Below, piece by piece: positions 17,449 through 26,371 of a stretch of 64,000 nucleotides of DNA. The notes beneath the pieces were generated by a model. That model saw nothing but the letters and a program-made list of their open reading frames with translations. It did not search any database and was not told where the DNA came from. A program made the position numbers and the translations under genes. Source of the stretch: an uncultured Lachnospiraceae bacterium (GTDB taxonomy: Bacteria; Bacillota; Clostridia; Lachnospirales; Lachnospiraceae); the NCBI GenBank assembly GCA_910579425.1, contig CAJTVL010000002.1, positions 62,001-126,000 of the forward strand, read 5' to 3'. Each line of letters opens with the position of its first letter. Within the stretch, counting starts at the first letter, position 1.

Positions 17449-18777
17449 ATGAACAAAAATGACTTTACACAGCGGCCGCCTATGGGATGGAACAGCTATG
17501 ATTATTACGATACTACGGTGACAGAGGCTCAGGTAAAAGAGAATGCGGATTTCATGGCAGAGCATCTGAAGGAGTTTGGCTGGGAGTATGTGGTGGTGGA
17601 TATTCAGTGGTATGCCAATGACGCCGGGACAAAGCGCAGTGAGTTCCAGTATATTCCTTTTGGGGATATGGAGATGGATGAGTGGGGGCGGTTTCTGCCT
17701 TCTCCCGGACGGTTTCCCTCATCGGCAGGAGGAAAGGGATTTGGGCCGTTAGCCGATTATATCCATGGACTGGGGCTGAAATTCGGCATCCATATTATGA
17801 GGGGGATTCCCCGAAGGGCGGCGGAGAGGCATCTGCCTATTCTGGATTTTGAGGAGACAGCGGACCGGGTGGCAGACCCTGCTTCCATCTGCGGCTGGAA
17901 TTCGGATATGTACGGGGTAAGGCCCACAGAAGCGGGACAGGCCTACTATGACTCCCTGTTAAAGCTCTATGCCCAGTGGGGCGTAGATTTTATCAAGTGT
18001 GATGATATTTGCGACAGCTATCTGTACAGGAATGTGCAGACCACCGCAGGCCCCATTGCCTTTTCCGGCTGGGAGGAGACGAGGATGCTTCACAGAGCCA
18101 TTGAAAAGTGCGGCAGGCCCATTGTCCTGAGCCTTTCACCGGGTCCGGCCCATATTGACCGGGCGTGGGAATACTGTAAGTATGCCAATATGTGGCGGAT
18201 TACTGATGATTTTTGGGATAAATGGAGTCTCTTGAAAGGCATGTTTGCCCGCTGCGAACTCTGGCAGGATCATGTGAAGAAGGGCTGTTATCCCGATTGT
18301 GATATGTTGCCTCTGGGAAAGCTGGGCAAGGGCTTTGGGGCAGAATGGGAAACTAACTTTACCAGAGAAGAGCAGAAGACGATGATGACTCTGTGGAGTA
18401 TGTTCCGTTCCCCTCTGATGATCGGGGCAAAGCTTGCAGGGATGGATGAGTGGACCCTTTCCCTTCTGACCAACAGGGAGATTTTGGAGATGACACAGGA
18501 GAACAGCCAGGGAACCCAGATCTTAAGGACGGATACTATCGCTGTGTGGAAGAGCAAAGACAAAGAGACGAAAGCCGTCAGAGCCGCTTTGTTTAATCTG
18601 AGCGATGAGGAGCAGGAGCTTTCGGTTTCTCTTAAGGAGCTGGAGGAGGGCAGCAGGGATTCGGAGGCTGAACTTTGGGAGCTTTGGGAGAAGAAGGAGA
18701 GCAGGACGGCAGGAGGAAAAATCTGCGTCCGCGTTCCGGCTCATGGGGTAAAGGTTTACAGGATTAATGGTCGTTGA
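17449..18777 (+). CDS. Glycoside hydrolase family 27/36-like alpha-galactosidase
   Basis: A 442-residue cytoplasmic enzyme expected to release terminal alpha-galactose (or a related alpha-sugar). Clan GH-D features: 'RPPMGWNSYDYYDTTVTE' at the N-terminus, 'YVVVDIQWY', 'LGLKFGIHIMRG', the nucleophile segment 'VDFIKCDDICD' (Asp185) and 'MWRITDDFWDKW' with the acid/base Asp at 253 or 254. The beta-sandwich C-terminus ('HGVKVYRI') is typical. The stretch after 'GIHIMRG' ('IPRRAAERHLPI') differs from classical plant-type GH27, so the true substrate may not be plain galactose. The RBS is GGAGAAAGG. It forms an operon with the GH3 gene. Confidence 0.87.
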   Translation: MNKNDFTQRPPMGWNSYDYYDTTVTEAQVKENADFMAEHLKEFGWEYVVVDIQWYANDAGTKRSEFQYIPFGDMEMDEWGRFLPSPGRFPSSAGGKGFGPLADYIHGLGLKFGIHIMRGIPRRAAERHLPILDFEETADRVADPASICGWNSDMYGVRPTEAGQAYYDSLLKLYAQWGVDFIKCDDICDSYLYRNVQTTAGPIAFSGWEETRMLHRAIEKCGRPIVLSLSPGPAHIDRAWEYCKYANMWRITDDFWDKWSLLKGMFARCELWQDHVKKGCYPDCDMLPLGKLGKGFGAEWETNFTREEQKTMMTLWSMFRSPLMIGAKLAGMDEWTLSLLTNREILEMTQENSQGTQILRTDTIAVWKSKDKETKAVRAALFNLSDEEQELSVSLKELEEGSRDSEAELWELWEKKESRTAGGKICVRVPAHGVKVYRINGR

Positions 18778-18856
18778 CCTCAAGAGAAAACGGACAGGGA
18801 AGATGCTGCCATAAGGGTAGGAAAATTCGGGGAGCAAAGGCACAGGAGGGTTCGCT

Positions 18857-20158
18857 ATGCTGTATATCAAAAACGGAATGATAATAGACCCGGTTAAGGA
18901 TAAGCTCTATAGGGCGGATCTGCAGATAGAAGAAGGACGAATTGCAAGGATTATTGAGAGAAATGAGAATGAGGCAGAAGACCTGAGGGATACAAAAGCT
19001 TTTGCACAGACAGAGGTTCTGGACGCTGCCGGACTTATGATTGCCCCGGGGCTGGCAGACACCCATGTGCATTTCAGGGATCCGGGCTTTACTTATAAGG
19101 AAGACATCCATACCGGAGCCCGGGCAGCGGCCAGGGGAGGCTTTACCCAGATCGTACTGATGGCGAACACGAAGCCCACCGTGGATAATCCGGAAACTTT
19201 GTCTTATGTGCTGGACAAGGGGAAGGAGACCGGCATACACATAAACAGCTGTGCCAATGTCACTTTAAAGATGGAGGGAAAAGTGCTGGCTCCAATGGAG
19301 CTTCTGGCAAAGCAGGGGGCGGCAGGCTTTACGGACGACGGGATTCCTCTGCTGGACAAAGAACTGGTAAGAAGAGCCATGACAGAAGCGGGAAGGCTTG
19401 GAAAACCTGTCAGCTTCCATGAAGAAAACCCGGCTATGATAGCAAATAACGGTATCAACCGTGGGAAGGCGTCGCAGTTCTATGGGATTGGCGGCTCTCC
19501 CAGGGAAGCGGAAATTGACCTGGTAAAAAGGGATTTGGAGCTTGCATTAGAGACCGGCGCGGAGGTGGTGATTCAGCATATCAGCACCAGGGAGGCAGTG
19601 GAACTTCTCAGGCAGGCGAAGGCAAAGGGAGCCCATGTACACGGGGAAGCCACGCCTCACCACTTTACCCTGACAGAGGAAGCCGCGATTCAAAAGGGAG
19701 CTTTGGCAAAGATGAACCCACCCCTTCGGGACGAGGCGGACAGGCAGGCGATTATTGAGGGATTGAAGGACGGTACTATTGATCTGATCGCCACAGACCA
19801 TGCGCCCCACAGCAGGGAAGAAAAGGAAAGGACTGTTACGGAAGCGCCCAGCGGGATCATCGGACTGGAAACGGCCCTGTCTCTGGGGGTTCGGGAGCTG
19901 GTAAAAAAAGGGTATTTGACCTGGCCGGAGCTGATCCGCCGGATGAGCACCGCGCCCTGTGAGCTTTACGGCCTTGCCGGCGGCAGGATGGAGGATGGAG
20001 TCCCGGCGGATCTGGTGTTGTTTCATCCGCAAGAGACCTGGAGGGTGGCTGAGTTTGCATCCAAATCCGCAAATTCCCCTTTTATCGGTGAGGAGCTTCC
20101 GGGAGTGATCTATTACACCATCTGCGATGGGAAAATTGTGTACAGGAAGGACGGCTGA
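18857..20158 (+). CDS. pyrC: Dihydroorotase (class I)
   Basis: A 433-residue zinc amidohydrolase that converts carbamoyl aspartate to dihydroorotate, step three of UMP synthesis. The metal site is intact: His70 and His72 in 'DTHVHFRDPG', 'HEENPAM', 'EATPHHFTLTEE' and Asp314 in 'ATDHAPHS'. The length fits class I bacterial enzymes. The ATG follows CACAGGAGGG. The stop codon TGA overlaps the start of the ATPase gene as TGATG, so the foreign-looking gene is translationally coupled into the pyr operon. No PyrR attenuator was seen in the 79-base gap upstream. Confidence 0.95.
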   Translation: MLYIKNGMIIDPVKDKLYRADLQIEEGRIARIIERNENEAEDLRDTKAFAQTEVLDAAGLMIAPGLADTHVHFRDPGFTYKEDIHTGARAAARGGFTQIVLMANTKPTVDNPETLSYVLDKGKETGIHINSCANVTLKMEGKVLAPMELLAKQGAAGFTDDGIPLLDKELVRRAMTEAGRLGKPVSFHEENPAMIANNGINRGKASQFYGIGGSPREAEIDLVKRDLELALETGAEVVIQHISTREAVELLRQAKAKGAHVHGEATPHHFTLTEEAAIQKGALAKMNPPLRDEADRQAIIEGLKDGTIDLIATDHAPHSREEKERTVTEAPSGIIGLETALSLGVRELVKKGYLTWPELIRRMSTAPCELYGLAGGRMEDGVPADLVLFHPQETWRVAEFASKSANSPFIGEELPGVIYYTICDGKIVYRKDG

Positions 20159-21750
20159 TGGGAAAAATATTCAATGTGAACGGTGCATGCAGGCCCGATA
20201 GGCATTATATGGTTGACTTAAGGCAGCGCCTTGAGGAAATCAGGAGGATGATAGAGAACGGCCAGTATTTTACGATAAATAAAGCAAGGCAATATGGCAA
20301 AACAACTCTGCTGCGTGCGCTTGCCGGTTTCCTGCAAAAGGATTACGTGGTGATCAGCCTTGACTTTCAGAATATAGAATCAGATGAATTTGCAGACGGA
20401 AGCTCGTTTGTTCATGCGTTATCGCGGGAGATCAATAAGAGAATACGCCGGATGCCGGAGGTCGACGGAGAGGTAAAAGAAAAACTGGACAGGCTGGCAG
20501 ATACCGCATACCGGAATGTGCGGATGGCGGAAATGTTTGAATGCCTCAGCGAATGGTGCAGACGCTCACAAAAACCAGTTGTTCTGATCATAGATGAGGT
20601 TGATACCGCCGCTAACAATCAGGTATTTCTTGATTTTCTGGCACAGCTCAGAGCCGGTTATCTTGACAGCGATGTGACGCCGACTTTTCAGTCCGTTATC
20701 CTGGCAGGCGTATATGACATTCGTAATATCAACAGAAAAATACGCCCTGAGGATGAGCATAAGACGAACAGCCCCTGGAACATTGCGGCCGATTTTTTGG
20801 TGGACATGAGTTTTTCCGAAAAGGATATTTCGGGAATGCTGGAGGAATACGAAGCGGATTACCAGACGGGAATGGACAGGAAAAGGATGGCAGGACTTCT
20901 TTATGACTATACTTCCGGGTACCCCTATCTGGTTTCACGTCTCTGTAAGCTTATGGATGAACGTGTTGTGAACAGGAGTGATTTTTCTGACAAAAGCAGT
21001 GCATGGACAAAAGCCGGTTTTCTGGAAGCCGTAAAAATGCTGCTGGATGATCAGAATCCGTTGTTTGAATCTTTGATCGGTAAACTGAATGATTTCCCGG
21101 AACTGAATCATATTATTTCAAATCTGCTGTTTCAGGGGCGGAGTATCGCATATAATCCTGATGACAAAGCAATCCAAAATGCCCGGATGTTTGGGTTTGT
21201 CAAAGTAGTAAACTCGGAAGTGTTGCTGGCTAACCGCATATTTGAGACAAGGCTGTATAATTATTTTTTACTTAGATTTTCTGAGCAGAGCAGTGACATT
21301 TATTTCGAGAGTTCCAGGCAAAAAAGTCAGTTTATAGTTGATGGACATCTGAATATGCGAAGAATTCTGGAGAAATTTGTAGAGATATTTGATGATCTGT
21401 ATGGAGAGCAGGATGAAACCTTTTTAGAGGATGCCGGAAGAAAATATTTTATGCTTTTTTTGAAACCGATCATTAATGGAACGGGAAACTGTTATGTAGA
21501 ACCGGAAACCCGTAACCATGAGCGTATGGATTTAGTGATTGACTACCGTGGCGAGCAGCATATCTGCGAACTTAAAATCTGGCATGGGAATGCATATAAT
21601 GAGAGGGGCGAACGTCAGCTTTTGGGTTATATGGATCATTTTTCTTTAAAAAAGGGCTATATGCTCAGCTTCAATTTTAACAAGAAGAAACAAATCGGTG
21701 TAAAGGATATTGTGATTGGCGACCGGCTGCTTATAGAGGCTGTTGTGTAG
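20158..21750 (+). CDS. AAA-like ATPase with C-terminal PD-(D/E)XK nuclease-like domain
   Basis: A 530-residue protein. Residues about 35-55 hold a Walker A motif ('INKARQYGKTTLLRAL') and about 140 a Walker B motif ('VVLIIDEVDTA'), as in the AAA_35-type 'AAA-like domain' proteins. The C-terminal 90 residues carry 'ERMDLVIDYRGEQHICELK', the D...ExK pattern of PD-(D/E)XK nucleases, then 'GERQLLGYMDHFSLKKGY'. Such ATPases are widespread, multi-copy and of unknown function. The gene sits between pyrC and pyrK, starts inside the pyrC stop (TGATG) and is clearly more AT-rich than both neighbours, which suggests it was gained by transfer. Whether it cuts DNA is not known. Confidence 0.85.
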   Translation: MGKIFNVNGACRPDRHYMVDLRQRLEEIRRMIENGQYFTINKARQYGKTTLLRALAGFLQKDYVVISLDFQNIESDEFADGSSFVHALSREINKRIRRMPEVDGEVKEKLDRLADTAYRNVRMAEMFECLSEWCRRSQKPVVLIIDEVDTAANNQVFLDFLAQLRAGYLDSDVTPTFQSVILAGVYDIRNINRKIRPEDEHKTNSPWNIAADFLVDMSFSEKDISGMLEEYEADYQTGMDRKRMAGLLYDYTSGYPYLVSRLCKLMDERVVNRSDFSDKSSAWTKAGFLEAVKMLLDDQNPLFESLIGKLNDFPELNHIISNLLFQGRSIAYNPDDKAIQNARMFGFVKVVNSEVLLANRIFETRLYNYFLLRFSEQSSDIYFESSRQKSQFIVDGHLNMRRILEKFVEIFDDLYGEQDETFLEDAGRKYFMLFLKPIINGTGNCYVEPETRNHERMDLVIDYRGEQHICELKIWHGNAYNERGERQLLGYMDHFSLKKGYMLSFNFNKKKQIGVKDIVIGDRLLIEAVV

Positions 21751-21811
21751 AGGAACAGAACGAACCGGCGCAGGATATTTTTCATAGATTGAGAAAGGAC
21801 AGGAATATCAA

Positions 21812-22603
21812 ATGAGCAAAAAACAAAAGGTCAGTGCCAGCGTTCTCTCCCAGAGAATGCTGGCGCCGGAAATCTATGACATGTGGCTTGCCACGGAGTT
21901 GGCCTTAGAGGCCAGGGCCGGGCAGTTTGTGGGCGTATATCCTGCAGATAAGTCCCATCTTCTGCCGCGCCCTGTCAGTATCTGTGAGGTGGACAGGCAG
22001 CGGGGAGCCCTTCGGCTGGTGTACCGGATCGCGGGGGCGGGGACGGCGGAGTTTGCTTCCTGGCAGCCGGGACAGAGGGTTATGCTGCTGGGCGTTCTCG
22101 GCAACGGGTTCCCGGTGCAGGAAGCCAGAGGAAAAAAGGTGGTTCTCATGGGGGGAGGAATCGGCATTCCGCCCATGCTGGAGCTGGCGAAAGAACTGGC
22201 GGGAGAAAATGTGAGTATTATTACGGGTTATCGTGACAAGGAGCTCTTTTTAAAAGAAGACTTAGAGAAGTACGCAAAAGTTCTGGCAGCTACCGAGGAC
22301 GGAAGCGCAGGAATCAAAGGCAATGTACTGACTGTCATGGAAAAGGAGCAGATCGAGGCGGATGTGATCATGGCCTGCGGCCCCATGCCGATGCTGCGCG
22401 CTGTCAAGGCCTTTGCCGGAGAATACGGTCAGGGACAAGGGATTCCCGCCTATATTTCCCTGGAAGAGAGAATGGCCTGCGGCGTGGGAGCCTGTCTTGG
22501 CTGTGTATGTAAAACCACCCATAAGGATTCCCACTCTTATGTGAATAATGCCAGGATATGCACAGAGGGGCCGGTGTTTGAGGCAGGGGAGGTGGATATT
22601 TGA
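21812..22603 (+). CDS. pyrK: Dihydroorotate dehydrogenase B electron transfer subunit
   Basis: A 263-residue FAD and [2Fe-2S] protein that passes electrons from dihydroorotate oxidation to NAD+. The FAD domain motif 'LPRPVSICEVD' and the NAD-binding 'LMGGGIGIPPMLELAKEL' are visible. The iron-sulfur ligands are Cys223, Cys228, Cys231 and Cys250 ('MACGVGACLGCVCKT' and 'ARICTEGPVF'). The RBS is GAAAGGA. The TGA stop overlaps the pyrD ATG as TGATG, in keeping with a tight PyrK-PyrD complex. Confidence 0.95.
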   Translation: MSKKQKVSASVLSQRMLAPEIYDMWLATELALEARAGQFVGVYPADKSHLLPRPVSICEVDRQRGALRLVYRIAGAGTAEFASWQPGQRVMLLGVLGNGFPVQEARGKKVVLMGGGIGIPPMLELAKELAGENVSIITGYRDKELFLKEDLEKYAKVLAATEDGSAGIKGNVLTVMEKEQIEADVIMACGPMPMLRAVKAFAGEYGQGQGIPAYISLEERMACGVGACLGCVCKTTHKDSHSYVNNARICTEGPVFEAGEVDI

Positions 22604-23556
22604 TGGGGCTTGAGAACAGGAAGGAAGAGAAGATGGAGAACGGGAAGCGGAATACCAGAGTGACAATCGCCGGGGTCGAATTTAAAAATCCTGTGATGAC
22701 GGCTTCGGGAACCTTTGGCTCCGGCATGGAGTACAGTGATTTTGTGGATTTAAACAGGCTTGGGGCAGTGGTGACAAAGGGGGTTGCCAATGTGCCCTGG
22801 CCGGGGAATCCCACGCCGCGGGTGGCGGAGGTTTACGGTGGTATGCTCAATGCCATCGGCCTGCAGAATCCCGGGATTGAAGTATTTCTGGAGAGGGACA
22901 TTCCTTTCCTTAAGCGGTTTGATACCAGAGTCATTGTGAATGTGTGCGGAAAAAGCGTAGAGGACTATCTGGAGGTAGTGGAGCGCCTTGGAGAAGCCCC
23001 GGTGGATATGCTGGAAATCAATGTTTCCTGTCCCAATGTAAAGGAAGGTGCCATTGCCTTTGGGCAAAAGACGGAGAGCCTTTACGATATTACCTCCCGG
23101 ATCAAAGAAAAGGCAAAACAGCCGGTAATTATGAAGCTGAGCCCCAATGTGACCGACATCACGGAGCTTGCGAAGGCGGCTGAGGCAGCAGGGGCGGATG
23201 CCCTTTCCCTGATCAATACCCTGACCGGGATGAAGATCGATGTTCACCGCAGAAGCTTTGTGCTGGCAAATAAGACCGGAGGGCTTTCGGGCCCGGCCAT
23301 CAAACCGGTGGCGGTGCGGATGGTGTATCAGGCAAGCCATGCGGTGAAGATCCCAGTGATCGGCATGGGAGGGATTGCCAATGCGGAGGATGCCATTGAG
23401 TTTTTGCTGGCTGGTGCGACGGCGGTGGCTGTGGGCGCTATGAATTTTGTAAATCCTTATACCACGGCGGAGATTGTGGAAGGGATAGAAGCCTATATGG
23501 ACAAGTATGGAATTGAAGACATTGCGGAGCTGATCGGCGCAGCAGAAGAATCATAG
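22603..23556 (+). CDS. pyrD: Dihydroorotate dehydrogenase B catalytic subunit
   Basis: A 317-residue FMN TIM-barrel enzyme oxidising dihydroorotate to orotate. Family markers: 'FKNPVMTASGTFGSG', the active-site Cys segment 'EINVSCPNVKEG', 'MKLSPNVTDI', 'SLINTLTGMKID' and 'GMGGIANAEDAIEFL'. The class 1B assignment follows from the adjacent pyrK. ATG 22603 overlaps the pyrK stop and has GGGGAGGTG upstream. A second in-frame ATG at 22633, preceded by GGAAGAG, is an alternative that would remove ten residues not needed by the fold. Confidence 0.95.
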   Translation: MGLENRKEEKMENGKRNTRVTIAGVEFKNPVMTASGTFGSGMEYSDFVDLNRLGAVVTKGVANVPWPGNPTPRVAEVYGGMLNAIGLQNPGIEVFLERDIPFLKRFDTRVIVNVCGKSVEDYLEVVERLGEAPVDMLEINVSCPNVKEGAIAFGQKTESLYDITSRIKEKAKQPVIMKLSPNVTDITELAKAAEAAGADALSLINTLTGMKIDVHRRSFVLANKTGGLSGPAIKPVAVRMVYQASHAVKIPVIGMGGIANAEDAIEFLLAGATAVAVGAMNFVNPYTTAEIVEGIEAYMDKYGIEDIAELIGAAEES

Positions 23557-23666
23557 AATATTTTGTCTCCCCGGGGCATACATTTACTGTAAGCAGACCA
23601 GGGAAACTGTCCCAGAATCATTTTGGAACAGCCCTTAAGTCAAGTAGACACCAGGGAGGTATTTTT

Positions 23667-25238
23667 GTGGAGCTGATCAAACGAAATATACATATGGACA
23701 GCATCCGATGCAAGGCCCAGACGCAAATGACCCTTGAGGATGATATGATCATATCCGATTCCAGGCCGGACGCCGCAAGGCTGATCATGGATAGAGGAAA
23801 TGTTGTAATTGAAGAGGTGAAGGCAACGGAAGATCATGTCAGCGTAAAGGGGCGTCTTGATTTTCATGTGCTTTATCTCACGGAAAGGGCAGGAGCAGAT
23901 TCGGGAAGAAATACGGTGGCATTTACAGAGGGGAGCATTCCCTTTGAGGAAATGGTCTTTATGGAAGGGGTCCGGGGCGGAGAGGGTGTAAATGTAAACT
24001 GGGAGCTGGAAGATTTAAGCATCGGCCTGATCAATTCCAGGAAGCTCAGTGTGCAGTCGGTGATCACCCTTATGCTTACCTGCGAGGAAATCTGCGACGA
24101 GGAGACAGCTGTGGATCTTTACAGCGAGGAGCCGGTGGAGTTCCGTAAAAAGTCCCTTGACATTGCCACTGTAGCGATCAAAAAAAAGGATATATTCAGG
24201 GTGAAGGAAGAGGTGGAGATTCCGGGGAGCTTTCCCAATATCCTTTCCATGATCTGGTCGGAAATCTCCCCGGAGGCAGTGGAGTTTAAGGTGCTGGAGG
24301 ATAAAATCAGCGTGCAGGGAGAGCTGCGGGTCTTTTTCCTTTACAGAGGAGAAGGGGAAGATGAGGAAATCTGCCATTATGAGACTACGCTTCCCTTTGC
24401 GGGAAGTCTGGACTGTCCCGGCGCCAGGGAAGGCATGATACCGGAAATCTGTTTCCGCAGTGAGGACCGGGAGGTAGAGGTACGGCCGGACTTTGACGGG
24501 GAAGAGAGGGTGATTACCTTTGAGCAGTGCCTTGATTTGGATATATGTATTTATGAAGAAGAAAGTATAGATATTCTGTCGGATGTTTACGGGGTGGTGA
24601 AAGAGGTTTCTGCGGTGGAGAAAAATGCGGCTTTTCGCAGGCTCCTTGCACGGAGCAGCGGAAAAACCAAGCTATCCGGCCATTTCAAATGTGAAGACGA
24701 GAAGGCAATGCTCCATAAGGTTCTGCATACCATGAGCGCGCTTCAGGTGACGGGACAGAATATTACCGAAGGGGGAATCGAGCTTACCGGCGTTGTGAAT
24801 CTGCAGATTTTCTATGAGTGCAGCAACGAGGACGACAGGTACGGGGTGATCAAGGCGGCCATTCCTTTCCAGTATGTGTTGGAGGCGGAAGGGATGAACG
24901 AAAACTGTATTTATTCCGTACAGTCCTTTGTGGATCAGGTGACAGTGGCTATTATTGACAACGGGGAAGTGGATGTGAAATGCGTCCTTTATTTCAGGGC
25001 CAATGTTTACCAGAGGTGGCAGGAAAAGATTGTGGAGCAGGTGATTGTGACGGAACCGGACATGGAGAAGATGGAAGCCCTTCCGGGAATTGCCGTATAT
25101 ATGGTGAAGGAGGGCGACAGCCTTTGGGATATTGGGAAGCGCTACTATGTTCCGGTGTCGGTGATCAAGCAGACCAATGAGCTTACCTCCGATGAGGTGA
25201 AAGCAGGGGATCGGATCCTGATTGTAAAAAATTTATAG
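23667..25238 (+). CDS. SPOCS (DUF3794) and LysM domain protein
   Basis: A 523-residue protein related to spore-coat/envelope proteins of Clostridia. DUF3794/SPOCS repeats fill most of the length; diagnostic is 'VRPDFDGEERVITFEQCL' followed by 'SIDILSDVYGVVKEV'. The last 45 residues are a LysM domain ('YMVKEGDSLWDIGKRYY'), expected to bind peptidoglycan or another glycan. There is no signal peptide, as in other spore-assembly proteins made in the mother cell; that localisation is inferred. It starts at GTG 23667 after AGGGAGGT. A strong terminator follows. No sporulation-sigma promoter could be assigned in the 110 bases upstream. Confidence 0.87.
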   Translation: MELIKRNIHMDSIRCKAQTQMTLEDDMIISDSRPDAARLIMDRGNVVIEEVKATEDHVSVKGRLDFHVLYLTERAGADSGRNTVAFTEGSIPFEEMVFMEGVRGGEGVNVNWELEDLSIGLINSRKLSVQSVITLMLTCEEICDEETAVDLYSEEPVEFRKKSLDIATVAIKKKDIFRVKEEVEIPGSFPNILSMIWSEISPEAVEFKVLEDKISVQGELRVFFLYRGEGEDEEICHYETTLPFAGSLDCPGAREGMIPEICFRSEDREVEVRPDFDGEERVITFEQCLDLDICIYEEESIDILSDVYGVVKEVSAVEKNAAFRRLLARSSGKTKLSGHFKCEDEKAMLHKVLHTMSALQVTGQNITEGGIELTGVVNLQIFYECSNEDDRYGVIKAAIPFQYVLEAEGMNENCIYSVQSFVDQVTVAIIDNGEVDVKCVLYFRANVYQRWQEKIVEQVIVTEPDMEKMEALPGIAVYMVKEGDSLWDIGKRYYVPVSVIKQTNELTSDEVKAGDRILIVKNL

Positions 25239-25246
25239 GGGCATCG

Positions 25247-25282
25247 AAAAAGACTATGACAGAAAAGTTGTAGTCTTTTTTT
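25247..25282 (+). terminator. Rho-independent terminator after SPOCS-LysM gene
   Basis: A perfect 10-bp stem (AAAAAGACTA 25247-25256, TAGTCTTTTT 25271-25280) with a 14-base loop and a run of seven Ts. Confidence 0.85.
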
Positions 25283-25346
25283 AAAGCATTTTTTGCAAGG
25301 TACCAAAATAAAAACAAACAAAATCGAACATATTCTAAAAAATGAA

Positions 25347-25375
25347 TTGACAATAACAGTTTATTCTAGTAAAAT
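25347..25375 (+). promoter_or_regulatory. Sigma-A promoter of the opp operon
   Basis: A consensus TTGACA (25347-25352), 17-base spacer, TAAAAT (25370-25375). It leaves a leader of about 55-60 bases before oppB. Confidence 0.85.
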
Positions 25376-25439
25376 ACTAAAGCTATACAGCATTAATTGT
25401 ATACAAGTATATTAGAAAGCAAAACAAGGAGTAGTCGGT

Positions 25440-26357
25440 ATGTTAAAGTATGTTGCAAAGCGGATCGGGCTTGCAGTGGTTACTATCTGGGTAGTTGCCA
25501 CAATCACGTTTTTCCTGATGAATATGGTGCCGGGCGGTCCATTTCTTTCCGAAAAAGCCATCAGTCCCCAGGCAACGGCGGCATTAGAGGCGAAATACGG
25601 TCTGGACAAACCTTTATACCAGCAATATTTTACCTACATAACAGACGCTCTGCACGGTGATTTCGGAGACAGCTTAAAGCAGAGAGGACGTACCGTTACC
25701 TCTATTATATTGATGAAATTTCCGGTTTCCGCCAGGGTGGGCGGCGTTTCGGTGCTGACGGCGCTGCTGATCGGTATCCCTTTAGGGTGTATAGCGGCCC
25801 TGAAAAGAGGAAAGTTCCTTGACAGTCTGATCAGCGTGGTTGCCACCTGCGGCATCGCGGTTCCAAGCTTTGTAATCTGTACCCTGCTTTTATACTTTCT
25901 GGGAGTAAATTTAAAGCTTCTGCCTACTATGGGCCTTGCCTCGTGGAAGCATTATGTGATGCCGGTGATGGCCTTATCCTTTTATCCCACGGCCTATATT
26001 ATGCGTCTGATGCGCTCCTCCATGCTGGACGTGCTGGGGCAGGATTATATGCGCACAGCCAAAGCCAAGGGAGTTTCAGGCTTTATGAGTCTGTTTAAAC
26101 ATGCGCTGAGAAATGCGATTCTGCCCATCGTCACTTATGTAGGGCCCATGCTGGCCTACACGGTAACAGGAAGCTTTGTAGTAGAGAAAATTTTTACCAT
26201 ACCGGGACTTGGCGGGGAGTTTATCACTGCCATCAGCGGACGTGATTATACGTTGATTATGGGAACCACCATTTTCCTTGCCACTCTCATTGTGATCATG
26301 AATGTGGCGGTGGACATTGTTTACAAGATTGTGGATCCCAGAATACAGCTTAAGTAA
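25440..26357 (+). CDS. oppB: Oligopeptide ABC transporter permease OppB
   Basis: A 305-residue inner membrane permease with about six helices; the N-terminal helix ('IGLAVVTIWVVATITFFL') is typical of OppB/DppB. The cytoplasmic EAA loop that docks the ATPase is visible ('DYMRTAKAKGVSGFMSLFKH'). RBS AAGGAG. First gene of the BCDF-A order, with the binding protein last. Confidence 0.93.
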   Translation: MLKYVAKRIGLAVVTIWVVATITFFLMNMVPGGPFLSEKAISPQATAALEAKYGLDKPLYQQYFTYITDALHGDFGDSLKQRGRTVTSIILMKFPVSARVGGVSVLTALLIGIPLGCIAALKRGKFLDSLISVVATCGIAVPSFVICTLLLYFLGVNLKLLPTMGLASWKHYVMPVMALSFYPTAYIMRLMRSSMLDVLGQDYMRTAKAKGVSGFMSLFKHALRNAILPIVTYVGPMLAYTVTGSFVVEKIFTIPGLGGEFITAISGRDYTLIMGTTIFLATLIVIMNVAVDIVYKIVDPRIQLK

Positions 26358-26371
26358 GGAGTACATACAGC

